Positions 47,392 to 58,748 of a stretch of 64,000 nucleotides of DNA are shown one piece after another. Position 1 is the first letter of the stretch. Each line of letters starts with the position of its first letter. Source of the stretch: Sanguinoderma infundibulare (taxonomy: Eukaryota; Basidiomycota; Agaricomycetes; Polyporales; Polyporaceae); contig JAVLRN010000002.1 of NCBI GenBank assembly GCA_032821775.1, forward strand, positions 3,658,001 through 3,722,000. The letters are read 5' to 3'. The translations under genes and the position numbers were made by a program. Under the pieces are notes generated by a model. The model ran no database searches and had not been told where the DNA came from. It worked only from the letters and a program-made list of their open reading frames with translations.

Positions 47392-47790
47392 TCGTCGATC
47401 GCGGACACAACCAAACATGGTTAGCTGGAGCAGTCTTTACGCACTGATGGAACGAAACGCAGATGATAGACCGCCCGTGTGATTGTAATTAGGAGGTCCA
47501 TAGGATATCTCTGCAGAGCACGCACAACAGCAACGCACAGAACAGCATACATCCCCCCGATAGGTTTCGTTTGCGTTCCTAGATCCACTCGTCAATCATC
47601 CCCTGTTAAATACGTAAGAATTGAAGCTCGAGTCCTGAGTATTCAGTCTAAATGACGGTGACTTGAAGCATGAGCGATACCTCTGACTAGTATGAAAACA
47701 AACTCCAGCACTGAGCAAAACGTACAGTACAACCCCGATAGAATGCATGCTGGTATGAGCCACGAACGGAGACGACGCGGCAAATGACGG
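47392..47790. other. Convergent spacer
   Basis: 400 bp between the 3' ends of nagA and NMA1; nothing recognised. Confidence 0.5.
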
Positions 47791-49856
47791 CTAGCAACCC
47801 CCCGCCGATGACGAGGACGCGGCCACGGCCTCCTTCTCCTTGCCCTTCTCCTTCTCCGCTTGGATCGCGCCGACCGCGGCGGACGCGCTCGGGCCGTCGT
47901 CCATGTACAGCCCGTGCTGCTCGATGTAGTCTACGACGGGCGCGGGCAGGAGGTAGCGCACGCTGAGGCCGCGGCGGAGGAAGAGGCGGACTTTGGTCGA
48001 CGAGACGTCGTTCTGGACGAGCTGGTGGATGAGGTGGATGTTGTGGCGCCAGCGGGAGAGGGCGTCGATGGCCTGGTCCATGTCCGCGCCGGCGCGCTCG
48101 ATGATGAGCACGCCGTAGCGGCCGAGGATGTGGTCGAGGTCGGGCTCGGACCAGACGCCGGGCTCGGACATGGTCGCGATGAGGTCCGAGCCGGCGAGGA
48201 GCATGATGCGCGCGGGGCGCTTCGTCTCCGCGGGCCGGTCGCCGTCGGGAGAGGGAGAGGGAGAGGGAGAAGATGGGGGCGAGGAGGGGACGGCGATGCC
48301 GCCGAGGCGGACGTTGATCTCGTGCTCGAAGTGGTCGAGGACGACGGCGGTGCGCTGGTAGGACTGGACGGCCTCCCAGGGGTCGACCATGAGCCACTGC
48401 GAGGTCCGCTCGGCGGCGAGGTTGCACATGTTCACTCTGCGAAGGGGGGATGCGAAGTTAGCGATTGTGTTGGCTGTGTGTGTGAAACGAACCAAAACAT
48501 CGAGAGGATAAACGAGACAAGCGGGTGATAGCGACGATGTCAGCCTCGGGCCTGCTGTGTGCAAGAAGTCGTGTAGGAAGTGCGTCACAGAGCAGTTTGG
48601 TGCAGGGTGTCACGGCCACTTGCATCTCTGCTCGAGGCGTGAACTCGCCATCCAAGGTGGACGAGGACGCCTCTCGCGCATTGCTCGTCACCGTTTGGCA
48701 GGACGAAGAGGTTCATCTTCGTTACGGCAGTCGGCCAAAGGCACAAGTCCGGAGCACTGGCCCTGGCATTGCGATTACCAGAGGCCCCTTACGAGGTGGA
48801 AGCGTCACAACTCCCTCGATAGCCGTCATTGACCGCCTCACTTGACTGAAAATCATCCCCGCTGCTAACGCACACTTCCGAGACACCTTGCAATGCCATC
48901 CTCTCGAGCACTGTTCTGTGCGCTCGAATTCGATCAGGGGCCTGACAAGGTCTCCTGCGGCAGGTCAGGCATGGGTCGCGCCAACACGGTGACAGGGATA
49001 CCCGCGATCATGCCGGGATGCTGGAAACGCGAAGGCTAGAACATGTCTCAGCGGCATGAGGTAGGGTGGGGCAACACTTGCTCTAGCCTGTCATGGGACC
49101 GTACCCCAACGTACCCCACGCTTCCGCCCTCGACAACATAGAAAGGTGGCGATGCATGCGGGGATGTGCGGGATACATGCGGAAAGCTAAAGCGCACGAA
49201 GTGCAGAGGCACGCGCTGGGCAAAGTTGATGGCACACGAGATGGCGTCATATGAGCATCCCGGAATAGCGCCAGCGTATTATGAAACCTAATACGCTCGG
49301 GCAATTCAGGACTCGAAGCAGCGGGGGCTGCTCGAACAGAGCAAACGCAGCGATGGGGACCCATCCTTGGAGAAGAGACAAGGAAGCTGGAGAGTGTACG
49401 GCGACGGCGCGACGGAGAGCCGCAGAAATGTGCTCACGTGACCTCAAGATGGGGCGAAGTGGACATTCACTCGTGAGGGGTGAGAACAGCGGCATGGCCG
49501 TCGCAGTGACACGGATAGGCCGCGGGAGAAGAGGGTGCACAAGGTGTGGGGTCAGAAACTCACCTGTGGTGGGCACTGAGAAGGCCAGGCTTCTTGTACT
49601 GGTCCGAGACAGGACTAAGGTACCCGCCGACGATCTCAAGGTCGGTATTTTGGCGGATGTAGTCCTTGGCCATCTCGAACATTCGGAGGTGGAGATACGT
49701 GACGGGGCTGAAGGAGCCGCATGCGACGAGGACAACGGGTTGCTTGTCCGGATTCCGGAGGACGCGAGCAAGGCGTTGTGTCGGGAACTGGTAGTCTGGG
49801 GGATCGGTGAAGTCGGTCGTCGGTGGCGGTGGAGAGGGGTTCATTTCTGACGACAT
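47791..49856 (-). CDS. NMA1: Nicotinamide-mononucleotide adenylyltransferase
   Basis: Two exons, 49856-49564 and 48436-47791, give 312 residues. It joins NMN or NaMN to ATP-derived AMP, the central step of NAD synthesis. The nucleotidyltransferase motif GSFSPVTYLHLRMF is at residues 47-60. YLSPVSDQYKKPGLLSAHHR runs straight into VNMCNLAAERTSQWLMVDPW across the splice, as in other eukaryotic enzymes, so nothing is missing. GSDLIATMSEPGVW and the ISSTxxR-type motif VSSTKVRLFLRRG follow. A Ser/Pro loop (PSSPPSSPSPSPSPDGD) is encoded by a hexamer repeat near 48247-48270. The single intron is 1127 nt, extremely long for this genome. C-terminal tail is Lys/Glu/Ser-rich. Confidence 0.95.
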
Positions 49857-51666
49857 GGGAGGGTATGTCGGGGGATAGAGAGGACAAGGAGGACAGAGGA
49901 AGAGGGGAGGGTGGCCAAGGACAGGGAGGCTGGGTACTAGGGTAGATAAAACCCAAGTGATCAATGCAACTTTGAGCTAGGCGAGTCATCTGTTCCCACG
50001 CTGGCTCAATTAGCCCTGTCCACGGGCAGCTGGCCGCTCACTTGCCCCGCCAGATGCCTGGTGGGCGGCGATGCTGTCGGTTAGGGTTCCATGGGGGCGG
50101 AGGAGAGCGTTCATGGCGGGGGGAGGCAAGGTGGACGGATTCGTGGACGTCTGTCGATCCTCCAGCCGAACACGTTGCGCGCTTGCCACCCAAATCGTGC
50201 CCAGAATCATCTCGCCTCTCTCCCTCATCCTCCACACTTTGCGCTAGAACAACACATTTTATATTGTCAGTCCCATTGGGCGGAGGCCGGCTGCGTTCAG
50301 AGCGCACTCCAGAAACCCGCGTTCGCCTCAGTAGGTCTTCTCTTTTGACTGTCATGGTTGCCCGAGAAGGCTCACTGCCGCATTTTCCAGTCTCAGGGCG
50401 ACCCTGCACCCCAGCCAGTATGTTCCATGCAAGGCAATACGCGTTCACGCTCGCGACATAACGACATATCCTGGTCGAGCGTTCCGTACTGCCTCCGGAA
50501 CGCCAACGCGCAGGCGTACGTAGGACTCCATCGTGTAGCTATGAGGAAGTATCTCAGTCCCACCGTGAACGTCGAATTATTCCATACCTGGTACTTCGGC
50601 ATCTCGTTCGCCGGAGGATCCTACCAGCATTGCCTTCATGAACTCAGGTGAGACAGATCCCCTTGCGCGTCGCTCATCCCCGATTCTGCGCTTTCAGCAT
50701 CCACCCCGCCTCCATCGGCGGGGGCATTGGGACGAGCCGGTCCCGGATGTTTCAGTAACTCGGCCCCAGCACTCTACTCTTCTCCCGGAATAGTTTATCT
50801 GCCGATCTGCTACCTGTTGACCTCGGTCTGATCTGCCATTCCCTCCTCAACTTGCGACAGGCGGATCGCTCAGTAGCCTCTACTCCCTCGACGCCCTCAG
50901 CTATTCATTCGCTCAACTTGGCGAGGCGCTCCCAAGCGAGAACGCTCCCCGCGTTTGTAGTGTCGTTGGGAGAGACCGTCTGCGCAGCGCTGAGCCTCGT
51001 GCATTCGATAGGCGGGCACGGAGGCTCAGGGGGCATGGTGCGCATGGACGAGTCTGACCGCGGCGAGGATTGCTGACCGACCGGGGCCGACACCGACATG
51101 GGGTCCAGTAAGTAGTGCGAAGGGGACCGATGCTTCAGACTGTGCTTGCGCCAGTAAGTCGAGACTACTATTGACTAGCAGTTCAGCGGCCGCCGGATGG
51201 CACTAACACTTCTTTGCGTCATAGGTTCGAGGCTGACAACCGGGCGACCATTGCAGTGTCTCGAACTTGGAGCAGCGTATAATCGCGAGTAAGGTGCTTC
51301 ATTCTGCGGACGACGTTCGTCATCGAGCACAGCCTCATCATGCTCTTTGAAGGATGAGTTCTCACATTTGTACGTTATCCCGTCTGTTATCACCCGCCTC
51401 GCATTCTGAATACACTTCGGGCGGGTTAGCCAATACGCGCCGCGGCACCGTCCCCGACATCAGCGTGTTCCTTGTTGGCCGGTCGGAGGCGTCATCGATT
51501 CGTCCTCTCGGAGCTATATGCATCCGACCCTCGTTTGCCAGGTCAATGCCGGGTTAGTATGTTGTTATAGCATCGTAGGGCACCTTAAAAACACGACGAG
51601 GGTTTCTGGGGCTACATATCACCCCTCCACACACACTCTCTCTATTGCAAGCTTCAACCGACGACG
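49857..51666. other. Divergent intergenic region NMA1/reductase 1
   Basis: 1.8 kb with only short overlapping frames. A ttaaaaa box (about 51585-51591) lies 80 bp before the reductase ATG and may be its TATA element. No gene or element recognised. Confidence 0.5.
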
Positions 51667-52943
51667 ATGCCCGCCATTACCTCTGGGAAGGTCCTCGTGA
51701 CTGGCGCCAACGGCTTCATCGCAGGATGGGTCGTGAAGACCCTGCTCGAACGTGGTTTCGCGGTTCGAGGCACAGTTCGATCTGCGGAGAAGGCGGACGC
51801 GCTCCGGCGTGTGCTCTCCGAGCACGGCGAACGCCTCGAGTTCGTCGTCGTCGAAGACATTACAAAGGTGCGGGCTGCCGGCCAATGCGCATTCGAGTTC
51901 CCGGCTGAACGTGCTTGCATGGTGCAGGAGGGTGCCTTCGACGACGCCGTGAAGGGCATGGACGCGATCGTGCACGCCGCGGCGCCCCAGGTCCTCGCGG
52001 CGGACGACCCGGAGGAGCTCATCCGCCCCGCTGTCCGTGCCGCGACGGGCATCCTGCACAGCGCGAGCAGGTCAGCTGTCAAGCGCGTCGTCTTGCTCTC
52101 CACCGTCGGGGCCGTTGCCGAGGCAAGCCGCTCCGGCCCCGTCGTCTTCACCGAGGCGGATTGGAACGAGTCCGACGTGGCCGCAGTCAAGAACTCCGAG
52201 TCACCCGGCGAAGGCACCAGCCCCACCGACAGCAAGTTGAAAGGGCAGGAATCGGCGTATCAAGCCAGCAAGACGCTGGCAGAGCGTGCGGCATGGGACG
52301 TGTACAGCCAGAGCAGGGGCGGAGAAGGGACCCGCCGGATCGGGTGGGACTTGGCCACTCTGTGCCCGCCGTGGGTGTTCGGGCCAGTGCTGGGGGCGAA
52401 CGCGCCGGAGCAGCTGAACTTTTCCGTGGGGACGTGGTTTAGGCTCGTCGTAAAGGGCGAGGGCATGCCGCCGCAGCTGGGAGAGACGTGCGTATACGAT
52501 CTGTTTTGTGCTGGCATATGTGCAGCGCCGCTGACAATCGCCGACCGTGGGGTGGCCGATAGGCTGTGGACGGACGTGCGCGACTTGGCCGAGGCGAGCG
52601 TCCGTGCGCTCACCAAGCCCGAGGCTGGGGGGGAGCGCTTCATCGTGTCTACCGGGAATTTCGTTTGGGAGGACTGGGGTATGTTTGCTTCTGCCACCTT
52701 TTCGGGCCCGTCCGTGTTCTGATGAAAGGGATTCCGTTCACAGGGCATATTACCAGGTGCCTGCTGGGTAAGAGCAACGCAGAGTCGAGTGGAAATATTG
52801 AGAGTTCTGAGCCTTTGAACGTCCGCCACCGCGTGATGTTCGATAGCGGCAAGTCTCAAGACGTTCTTGGACTGGAGTATCGGCGCATGGAGGAGACGGC
52901 AGCGTTCATGGTTGCGGATTTCAAGGCGAAGGGATGGTGCTAA
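51667..52943 (+). CDS. NAD(P)-dependent epimerase/ketoreductase, tandem copy 1
   Basis: Exons 51667-51867, 51928-52487, 52563-52678 and 52744-52943 give 358 residues. It is an extended short-chain dehydrogenase of the dihydroflavonol-reductase/Gre2 type, reducing aldehydes or ketones with NADPH. The Rossmann loop is VTGANGFIAG (residues 11-20), followed by VRGTVRS, which favours NADP. The catalytic pair is YQASK (Tyr178, Lys182); TLCPPWVFGP and TKPEAGGERFIVSTG also fit. The 60-nt first intron is in frame, but the homologous junction in copy 2 proves it is an intron. Ends FKAKGWC. Substrate unknown. It is about 400 bp upstream of copy 2, same strand. Confidence 0.9.
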
Positions 52944-53355
52944 TGGTGTTCGGAGAGAATGTATTGTGGTCCTTGCCCTTGTGCAGGTGTGTATATATTT
53001 CCAACCGTAACTAAAGTGGCTTTCACGCCGGAATTATGCGCAGGTCGACGATCATAGTAATTTGTGCATATACACCTCACTGCCTTCTAACACAGACATG
53101 GGTGGGCGTTTAGAGCGCTGAAAAACCGCTAATACTCCAGATGTTCAACCCCTACTCAGAGATTCAGTTCACGCATAGCACTGACTGCGAACGTGAGATG
53201 GATGCCCACGGACCTCAATTCTAGATGTATGAATAATCCGTATCCCGACCGGACATTCAAGCGGCACTCCTATCGAGCTGCGTCCGCCGCGTGTTTTGTA
53301 TAAAACAGGATGCGCTCCGCCTCAAGCTCAAGCATAATTCCCACCTCCATCAACA
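52944..53355. other. Spacer between the tandem reductases
   Basis: 412 bp containing the 3' end of copy 1 and the promoter of copy 2. Confidence 0.5.
53299..53305 (+). promoter_or_regulatory. TATA box of reductase copy 2
   Basis: The sequence tataaaa is embedded in the imperfect palindrome tgttttgtataaaaca (53292-53307), about 55 bp before the ATG. Confidence 0.55.
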
Positions 53356-54606
53356 ATGCCCGCCATCACTTCAGGAAAGGTACTCGTCACCGGCGCGAAC
53401 GGCTTCATCGCGGGTTGGATCGCGAAACACCTCCTTGAGCACGGCTTCTCCGTCCGAGGCACTGTGCGCTCCGCCGCGAAGGCAGAGGGCCTGCGAGAGG
53501 CCCTCGCGACCTACGGCGACCGCCTCGAGTTTGCCGTCGTGGAAGACATCACGGAGGCGAGTTCAGTGGTCGTCTCCCCGCTCGCCATCATTTGCGCAAG
53601 GGGAACTATGAACTAACAGACGTCCATCACAGAGCGGCGCGTTCGACGAAGCGGTCAAAAGCGTCGACGCGATCGTCCACACCGCCTCCCCAGTCCACCT
53701 CGACGGCCACGACCCCGAGGAGCTCATCCGCCCCGCCGTCCGCGGGACGACCGGCATCCTGCACAGCGCGAGCCTGCCGGATTCGACAGTCAAGCGCGTC
53801 GTCATCGTCTCCTCCCTCGCTGCCATCGTAGACACCGACCGCCCGACGCCCGCGACGTTCACCGAGGTGGACTGGAACGAGCGGGCCGTCGCAGAGGTTC
53901 GCGAGAAGGGCGTGGAAGCCGGACAGCATGTCAAGTACCGCGCGAGCAAGACGCTCGCCGAGCGCGCCGCCTGGGACGTGTTCTTCGCTGCGGGCAAGGA
54001 GAACGGCGCAGTCGGGCGGTGGGACCTTGTTACGCTGTGCCCCCCGTGGGTGTTCGGACCTGCGCTGGGCGCGCGGTCGCCGAAGGAGCTCAGCTTTTCG
54101 GCGGGAAAGTGGTATGAGATTGTCGTCAAGGAGGAGGGAGACGTTCCGACATGGAGTGAGGCGTGCGTATCTTCTTTTCCATCTCAATAGCGGACGGGAG
54201 TGCGTGCTGACGTATACTGTGACTTGCGCTGGAAGGAGCTGGACGGACGTCCGCGACTTTGCCGCCGCGACGCGACTGGCCCTCAACAAGCCTGAGGCTG
54301 GCGGAGAGCGGTTCATCATCAGCACGGGTCCGTACGTCTGGGGACAATGGGGTATGTGGTCTTCCCACACGATTTCCTACATGCGACCGTCTCATTCGCC
54401 GCGTTGCAGTGAACATTGCCCGCCATCTCCTGGGGAAGTCGAAGCCAGAAGATGAAGATTCGGCCGAGGATTTCTTGAACGTCGTCCACGACGTGAGCTT
54501 CGACAACACGAAGTCGCGCGAGGTTTTAGGCGTCCGGTACAATGACGACATGGAAGCGACTGCGGCGTTTATGCTCGAGGACTTCAGGACCAAGGGATGG
54601 TGCTGA
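53356..54606 (+). CDS. NAD(P)-dependent epimerase/ketoreductase, tandem copy 2
   Basis: Exons 53356-53556, 53633-54162, 54236-54351 and 54410-54606 give 347 residues with the same splice positions and phases as copy 1. Motifs: VTGANGFIAG (11-20), VRGTVRS, YRASK (Tyr169, Lys173), TLCPPWVFGP, NKPEAGGERFIISTG, ending FRTKGWC. The first intron begins GAG/gcgagt, a GC donor, at exactly the place where copy 1 has GT. A GT a few bases further on (at 53566) would also keep the frame and add three residues. Both copies keep their catalytic residues and are probably active. A third, decayed copy lies at 44085-44154. Confidence 0.9.
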
Positions 54607-54696
54607 TCGGTTCGAGGGACAGGTCGAAGAGCTGCCAGTGACTGCATTGTTACGTCACCTTTAACGTATACCGTCTCAGAGATCTGGCCATACACC

Positions 54697-55860
54697 TTTT
54701 TTTTTTTTTTTTAGTGGTGCAGCCCATCCGGTCGGGCGCAGTTGCGCCCCTCGGTGGGTTTATAGCTCGGTTGTGGGCACAGCCCGATACCGTGTCGAGG
54801 GAAATGCATTACGCACATCGAAACCGTGGTCGATAGTGTGGGGCTCACCGGATCGGTGAGCCGGCGCGATCAACCAATGCCTGGCCGCGTCGCCGGCTCC
54901 AGTATACCCACTAAAACCCCCGGCAGGCCAATCCAATCGGGCGGGAGGGCATGTTCCTCACTGAGTACGCCACTCCACGTAGCGCGGACGCTTTCTCGAA
55001 GGAGAGCTCTCCGTCCCCATCTCGGGTGCGTAAAGTACTGGTCAAGCCTGAGACGCCGGTTTATTCGCTTGTGCCACCTCGCTCGTATCTCGGCTGTCGT
55101 ATGCCACTGGTCAGGGTCTCCATCGCGGCCAATAACACGCTCACATCGCAGCGCCCACACTAGGTGCGCCGATTCTGTCCATATGATCCTAACTAACCTG
55201 TCCACCCCTGGACATCGCTTCCCGAGAAGCTCACGGAAGGTCGCTCAGGGCGCCGCTAGGAGCAGCCCAAAGTCCAGGTCCACGGTACGCCCCGTTTTCT
55301 TCATTATTATGGTCGAGGCCAGGTCCCATACTTCTTTTCGTCCTGGCGCTTCACATTTTAGTAGGATATGCTCCATGCTCTCGGTCAAGCCGCAAACTCT
55401 GCAGACTGCACGCTCCTCATACCCAGGTATGTTTTCCCAGAAACTGCCTACCCGCTGTGCGCCGTGTAGCAGTTTCCACCAGAAATCCCGCACACGGCGG
55501 TCTAGGTCACGGTGTCGTATCGCGCGCCACAGTAGACTTTCCTTCGGCCTGAATCCAAGTGCTTCGCCTGTGCTGTTCACCGCTCGCTCAATATTCTTAG
55601 CAGTTGCTTTCCTAGGGGCCACTGCTTTCCTCGCCCTTATTCCGGCGTATGCTCAGCTTTGGGTTAGCTGTCGGAGGCTCGCTCCTCTCCTGAGGTATTC
55701 GTACTTTGCTGGCGGGAGGTCCAGGTTTGTCCCATGCTCGATCGCACTGCGCGCCAGCGCGTCAGCGCCTTCATTTCCCTCGGTGCCAACATGGGCCTTT
55801 GTCCATCTCAATGTTGAGATCCATACATCTCGGACATAGGTTTCCGTATCCACCTACGCA
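54697..55860 (-). mobile_element. 5'-truncated non-LTR (LINE) retrotransposon, inactive
   Basis: Read on the minus strand, the end of a LINE ORF2 is left. An RNase H part has LRWTKAHVGTEGNEGADALA, followed by a zinc-knuckle region (CRVCGLTESMEHILLKC) typical of the C terminus of fungal LINE ORF2 proteins. A TGA at about 55653 interrupts the frame between ASLRQLTQS and AYAGIRARKAVAPRK, so the copy is dead. After the stop comes a 3' UTR and a 16-nt poly(A) tail (poly-T at 54697-54712 on the plus strand). The reverse transcriptase is absent. The 5' end (about 55,850-55,900) and any target-site duplication could not be fixed by eye. Confidence 0.85.
54734..54749 (-). repeat. Stem-loop in the LINE 3' UTR
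   Basis: gggcgca-gt-tgcgccc is a perfect 7-bp stem with a 2-nt centre (loop effectively four or more bases), 21 bp from the poly(A) start. Such 3'-end hairpins can be recognised by LINE reverse transcriptases; that role here is inferred. Confidence 0.6.
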
Positions 55861-56089
55861 TGCAAATTATGGACTCTGCAGGTCCAGTAGCATATGCGCG
55901 GCTCGCCGGCCCATACGTGAACGATATATACATAGTTGTCTCCACTCATTCAAATCCATCCTGGAGTCAACTGTACGGGACAGGGATCGGACGATGCCGA
56001 CAAGTTTGCTCGCTTGTCTTTGTTTCTTCCCAATATGGTTTGTGTGATTCACTACCGCGCCCAAAATGTCCATCCTCGGATAGGATTTC

Positions 56090-56939
56090 TTGCTTCAAAC
56101 CACCAAGGCCAGCCCTAAGTTTTTCCCTGGCCAGAAAGTGTCCATCGAAGTTGAAGGACGCACCATCACCTTCACCATTGACAGACCCTTCGTACCATTC
56201 ACCAAGTCCGTCATCGTCCTCGCCTGCCGCAGCTCTCCACAGTTGGCCCCCGATCCCGTCGTGGTCAAAATATACGACCCCCGCTTCATTGACAACAGAA
56301 TTGGACACGGTCCAAGGTACCCCGCCTGTCCATGGAGCCTCGAGATCGAGAAAGCCGCCGCCGCCATCTGGCATGACCCCTTCGACGTGATGGACCTCTG
56401 GAAGGGCGCCGGCGAGCCCCAGGACGACGAGAGCCTAGCTGCACGTACCACACTCTGGGAGAAGCACTTCCGCCGCCTCTCCCTGGACAGCTTCCGGTCC
56501 GAGCGGGAAGCATACCTTCGGCTGACGCTCCTGCAAGGCTCCGCCATCCCGCGCCTGCTCCTCACCGGTACCTTCCTCCCGCCCGATGAGCGCGTCTTCC
56601 AGCCGTTCGCGGCCGTCTTCGAGCACATACCGGACACCGTCAGTCTCCGCGACGTGTCTGGGGACGTCCTCGGACCAGAGGTATGCGCCGCGCTCGTGCG
56701 CGCCGTCCAACAGCTTCTCGCTGCACGGTGTGTACCACACGGACCTGCATTGGAACAACATCCTGTTCACCCCAAGCGATCGGCCCACGCGTGCTGTGGT
56801 CATCGACTTTGGATGTGCGATACTTAGTGTGGCGGATGAGGACGATGAGGCATGGGACGAGGCGACGTTTGGCCGGCGTGATGGCCGGCGTATCCGCTCG
56901 TGGAGGCAGCGGAAGGGTGTCGACTTTGAGGGTGGATAA
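56090..56939 (+). pseudogene. Protein-kinase-like (PKL fold) gene with frameshift
   Basis: The N-terminal part, open from about 56090 to 56720, carries FRSEREAYLRLTLLQGSAIP and AVFEHIPDTVSLRDVSGDVL, like N-lobe and hinge sequences of kinase-like phosphotransferases. The catalytic part lies in another frame (56700-56939): VYHTDLHWNNILF with the H-x-D loop, then VVIDFGCAIL with the metal-binding DFG. The two halves meet at about 56710 with no room for an intron, which indicates a one-base indel. No proper start exists: the nearest ATG, 56065, runs into a stop after five codons. It sits directly beside the dead LINE. Confidence 0.7.
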
Positions 56940-57342
56940 CGTACGGGTTGCGTATCTCCGACGGCATGAAGTTCGGGTGCATGCAGGTCCTAAATGGCTT
57001 CCTTTGGATCGGGATTGTCAAGTGTTCCCAGAAGACGAGACACTTGCCGCCAATGGGGAGGATAGGCTTTTCAACTATAACAACGACCGAGATCTGGATT
57101 TATAAGGCCGCATCGCGTCAGATATTGTAGGACCATTTCGGTCCGTTAAATATGTCATGTCTTGCTCGCAAGGCGCATTCGTGACCGTATAAGCAGCTCT
57201 AGAGGGTTCCAGCTCAGGAGGACCGAGACAGAAGTCCTCCGTGACAGAACAAGCGACGTTCATCTGGAGGGAGCAAACGTGCTTTCGAGCATAGAACGTG
57301 TAAACTGTGGATATATAACAGTCTTACTCACTGCGATCATGG
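56940..57342. other. Convergent spacer
   Basis: 400 bp after the kinase-like pseudogene; nothing recognised. Confidence 0.5.
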
Positions 57343-58748
57343 TCATAACACACTCCTCGAACCATTTGCCACCCACAGCCTGTGTCTTCTCACTAGCTCG
57401 GCAACAATGTCCTCTTCGATCTCCTTCTGCGGGTCCTTCTCCAAGTCTATCCGCAACCACGCCTCCTCGTACTCCGCTGTCGGCGCGCCTCCAGCTCCTG
57501 ACGCAGCGGACGTCAACGTCGATGGAGGCGGAGATGCGGCCGATTTGGGCGAGACGAACACGACCTCGAACTTGCGCCGGAGGAGGTCGTTCCCGATGAC
57601 GACTTGGTGGCCGTATCGCGCAAGTGCCTGACGCGCCTTCGGGATGAGCAGGTCCGGGTCCGTCTCGAGCTACGGCGGATACCATCTCATGAGACGACGG
57701 GCAGACGCAGGGGGGTGAACGGCGGGAGCGCGCACCTTGAACGAGACGATGTAGCCCTCGCGCGTCCATTCGGAGACGAGCGGCTTGAGGATCTTGGGCA
57801 CCTGGTCCATCTCGATGTGCAGGCTGCCCTTGCCTGACTGGATCTTGTGCACCGACTGTTCGTAGAGATGTTCATGAGCGCGGTATATACGAGGAGGGAT
57901 ACAACCACGCACCATCTTTTGTCGCGGCAGGAAGAAGTCGCTGACCGCCGCGGCGAGATAAAACAGACAGTTTCGCCCGAGCACGCCCATCTCCTGGCTC
58001 ACCGCGCGCAGGAGCCACAGGTAGTCGTTGACTGTGACGAACGTGAGCGTGAGGAGCGTCCCTGCACGCTGCACGGCCTTGTATGCGGAGAGGATTTCGA
58101 GCAGTTGGGCGCGTTCTGATGGACGGACGGCGATGTTTGCCGGGTCGGAGGATGAGGAGGGTTCATTAATGTCGAGGAAGTCAAGGAAGGGGTGAGTGGA
58201 GTGCGAGTAGTGTCTGCTGAATGGCTGCAGGCTGAACTGGCGGTGCATGAAGATGACCGCGTAGCCGGCCTTGAGGAAATACTCGGCCGACGTTGCACCG
58301 CGCGTGCCTTTGTCGGAGGTCAGGACGTGTTCACTGGCAAAGAAAAGGACACGCACCGGCACTGAAGTTGTCCAAGAACCGGACACTACGAGGGATCCCC
58401 GTCCGTCAGCGGACCGTTTCTGCAGACCGAGGAGGAGCGGGGGCGCATGCTCACACATTGAGCTCTAAGGGCACCGTCGTCCCGCCGCTCTACGTTACGG
58501 GATGGGGCATGCACGGGGGGATTTTTCGCAGATCAGCCCAAATCGGCGGGAGGTAGCTGGTTTCATCGACGCACTGTAACGAGCACGACCTTCCGTCCCT
58601 CCTGCAACTGCCTTCGCAAAAACTCCTTCACGCGCGCGACATCGCGACCAAGGGATGGGGGTGGGGGCTGGGTCGCGAAGTACTTGTCTGCAGAGAAAGA
58701 CTCGCCAAATGTATGGTTGGTGACGGGTTCGCCATCGGGGGTCGCCAT
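57343..58748 (-). CDS. CAB2: Phosphopantothenate-cysteine ligase (CoaB/PPCS type)
   Basis: Six exons (58748-58575, 58489-58455, 58385-58357, 58307-57913, 57855-57736, 57669-57343) give 359 residues. It couples cysteine to 4'-phosphopantothenate, the second step of CoA synthesis; cytosolic. Seen in order: [78 protein letters not shown] with [44 protein letters not shown]. This matches the eukaryotic single-domain enzyme. Two exons are only 35 and 29 nt; without them the signature [15 protein letters not shown] cannot be formed. C terminus ends [18 protein letters not shown]. Confidence 0.95.

Noticed and set aside
55867..56073. Minus-strand frame upstream of the LINE RNase H as more of ORF2
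   Set aside because: It does not resemble RNase H or reverse transcriptase and ends in a stop before the RNase H part, so the element was ended near 55,860.
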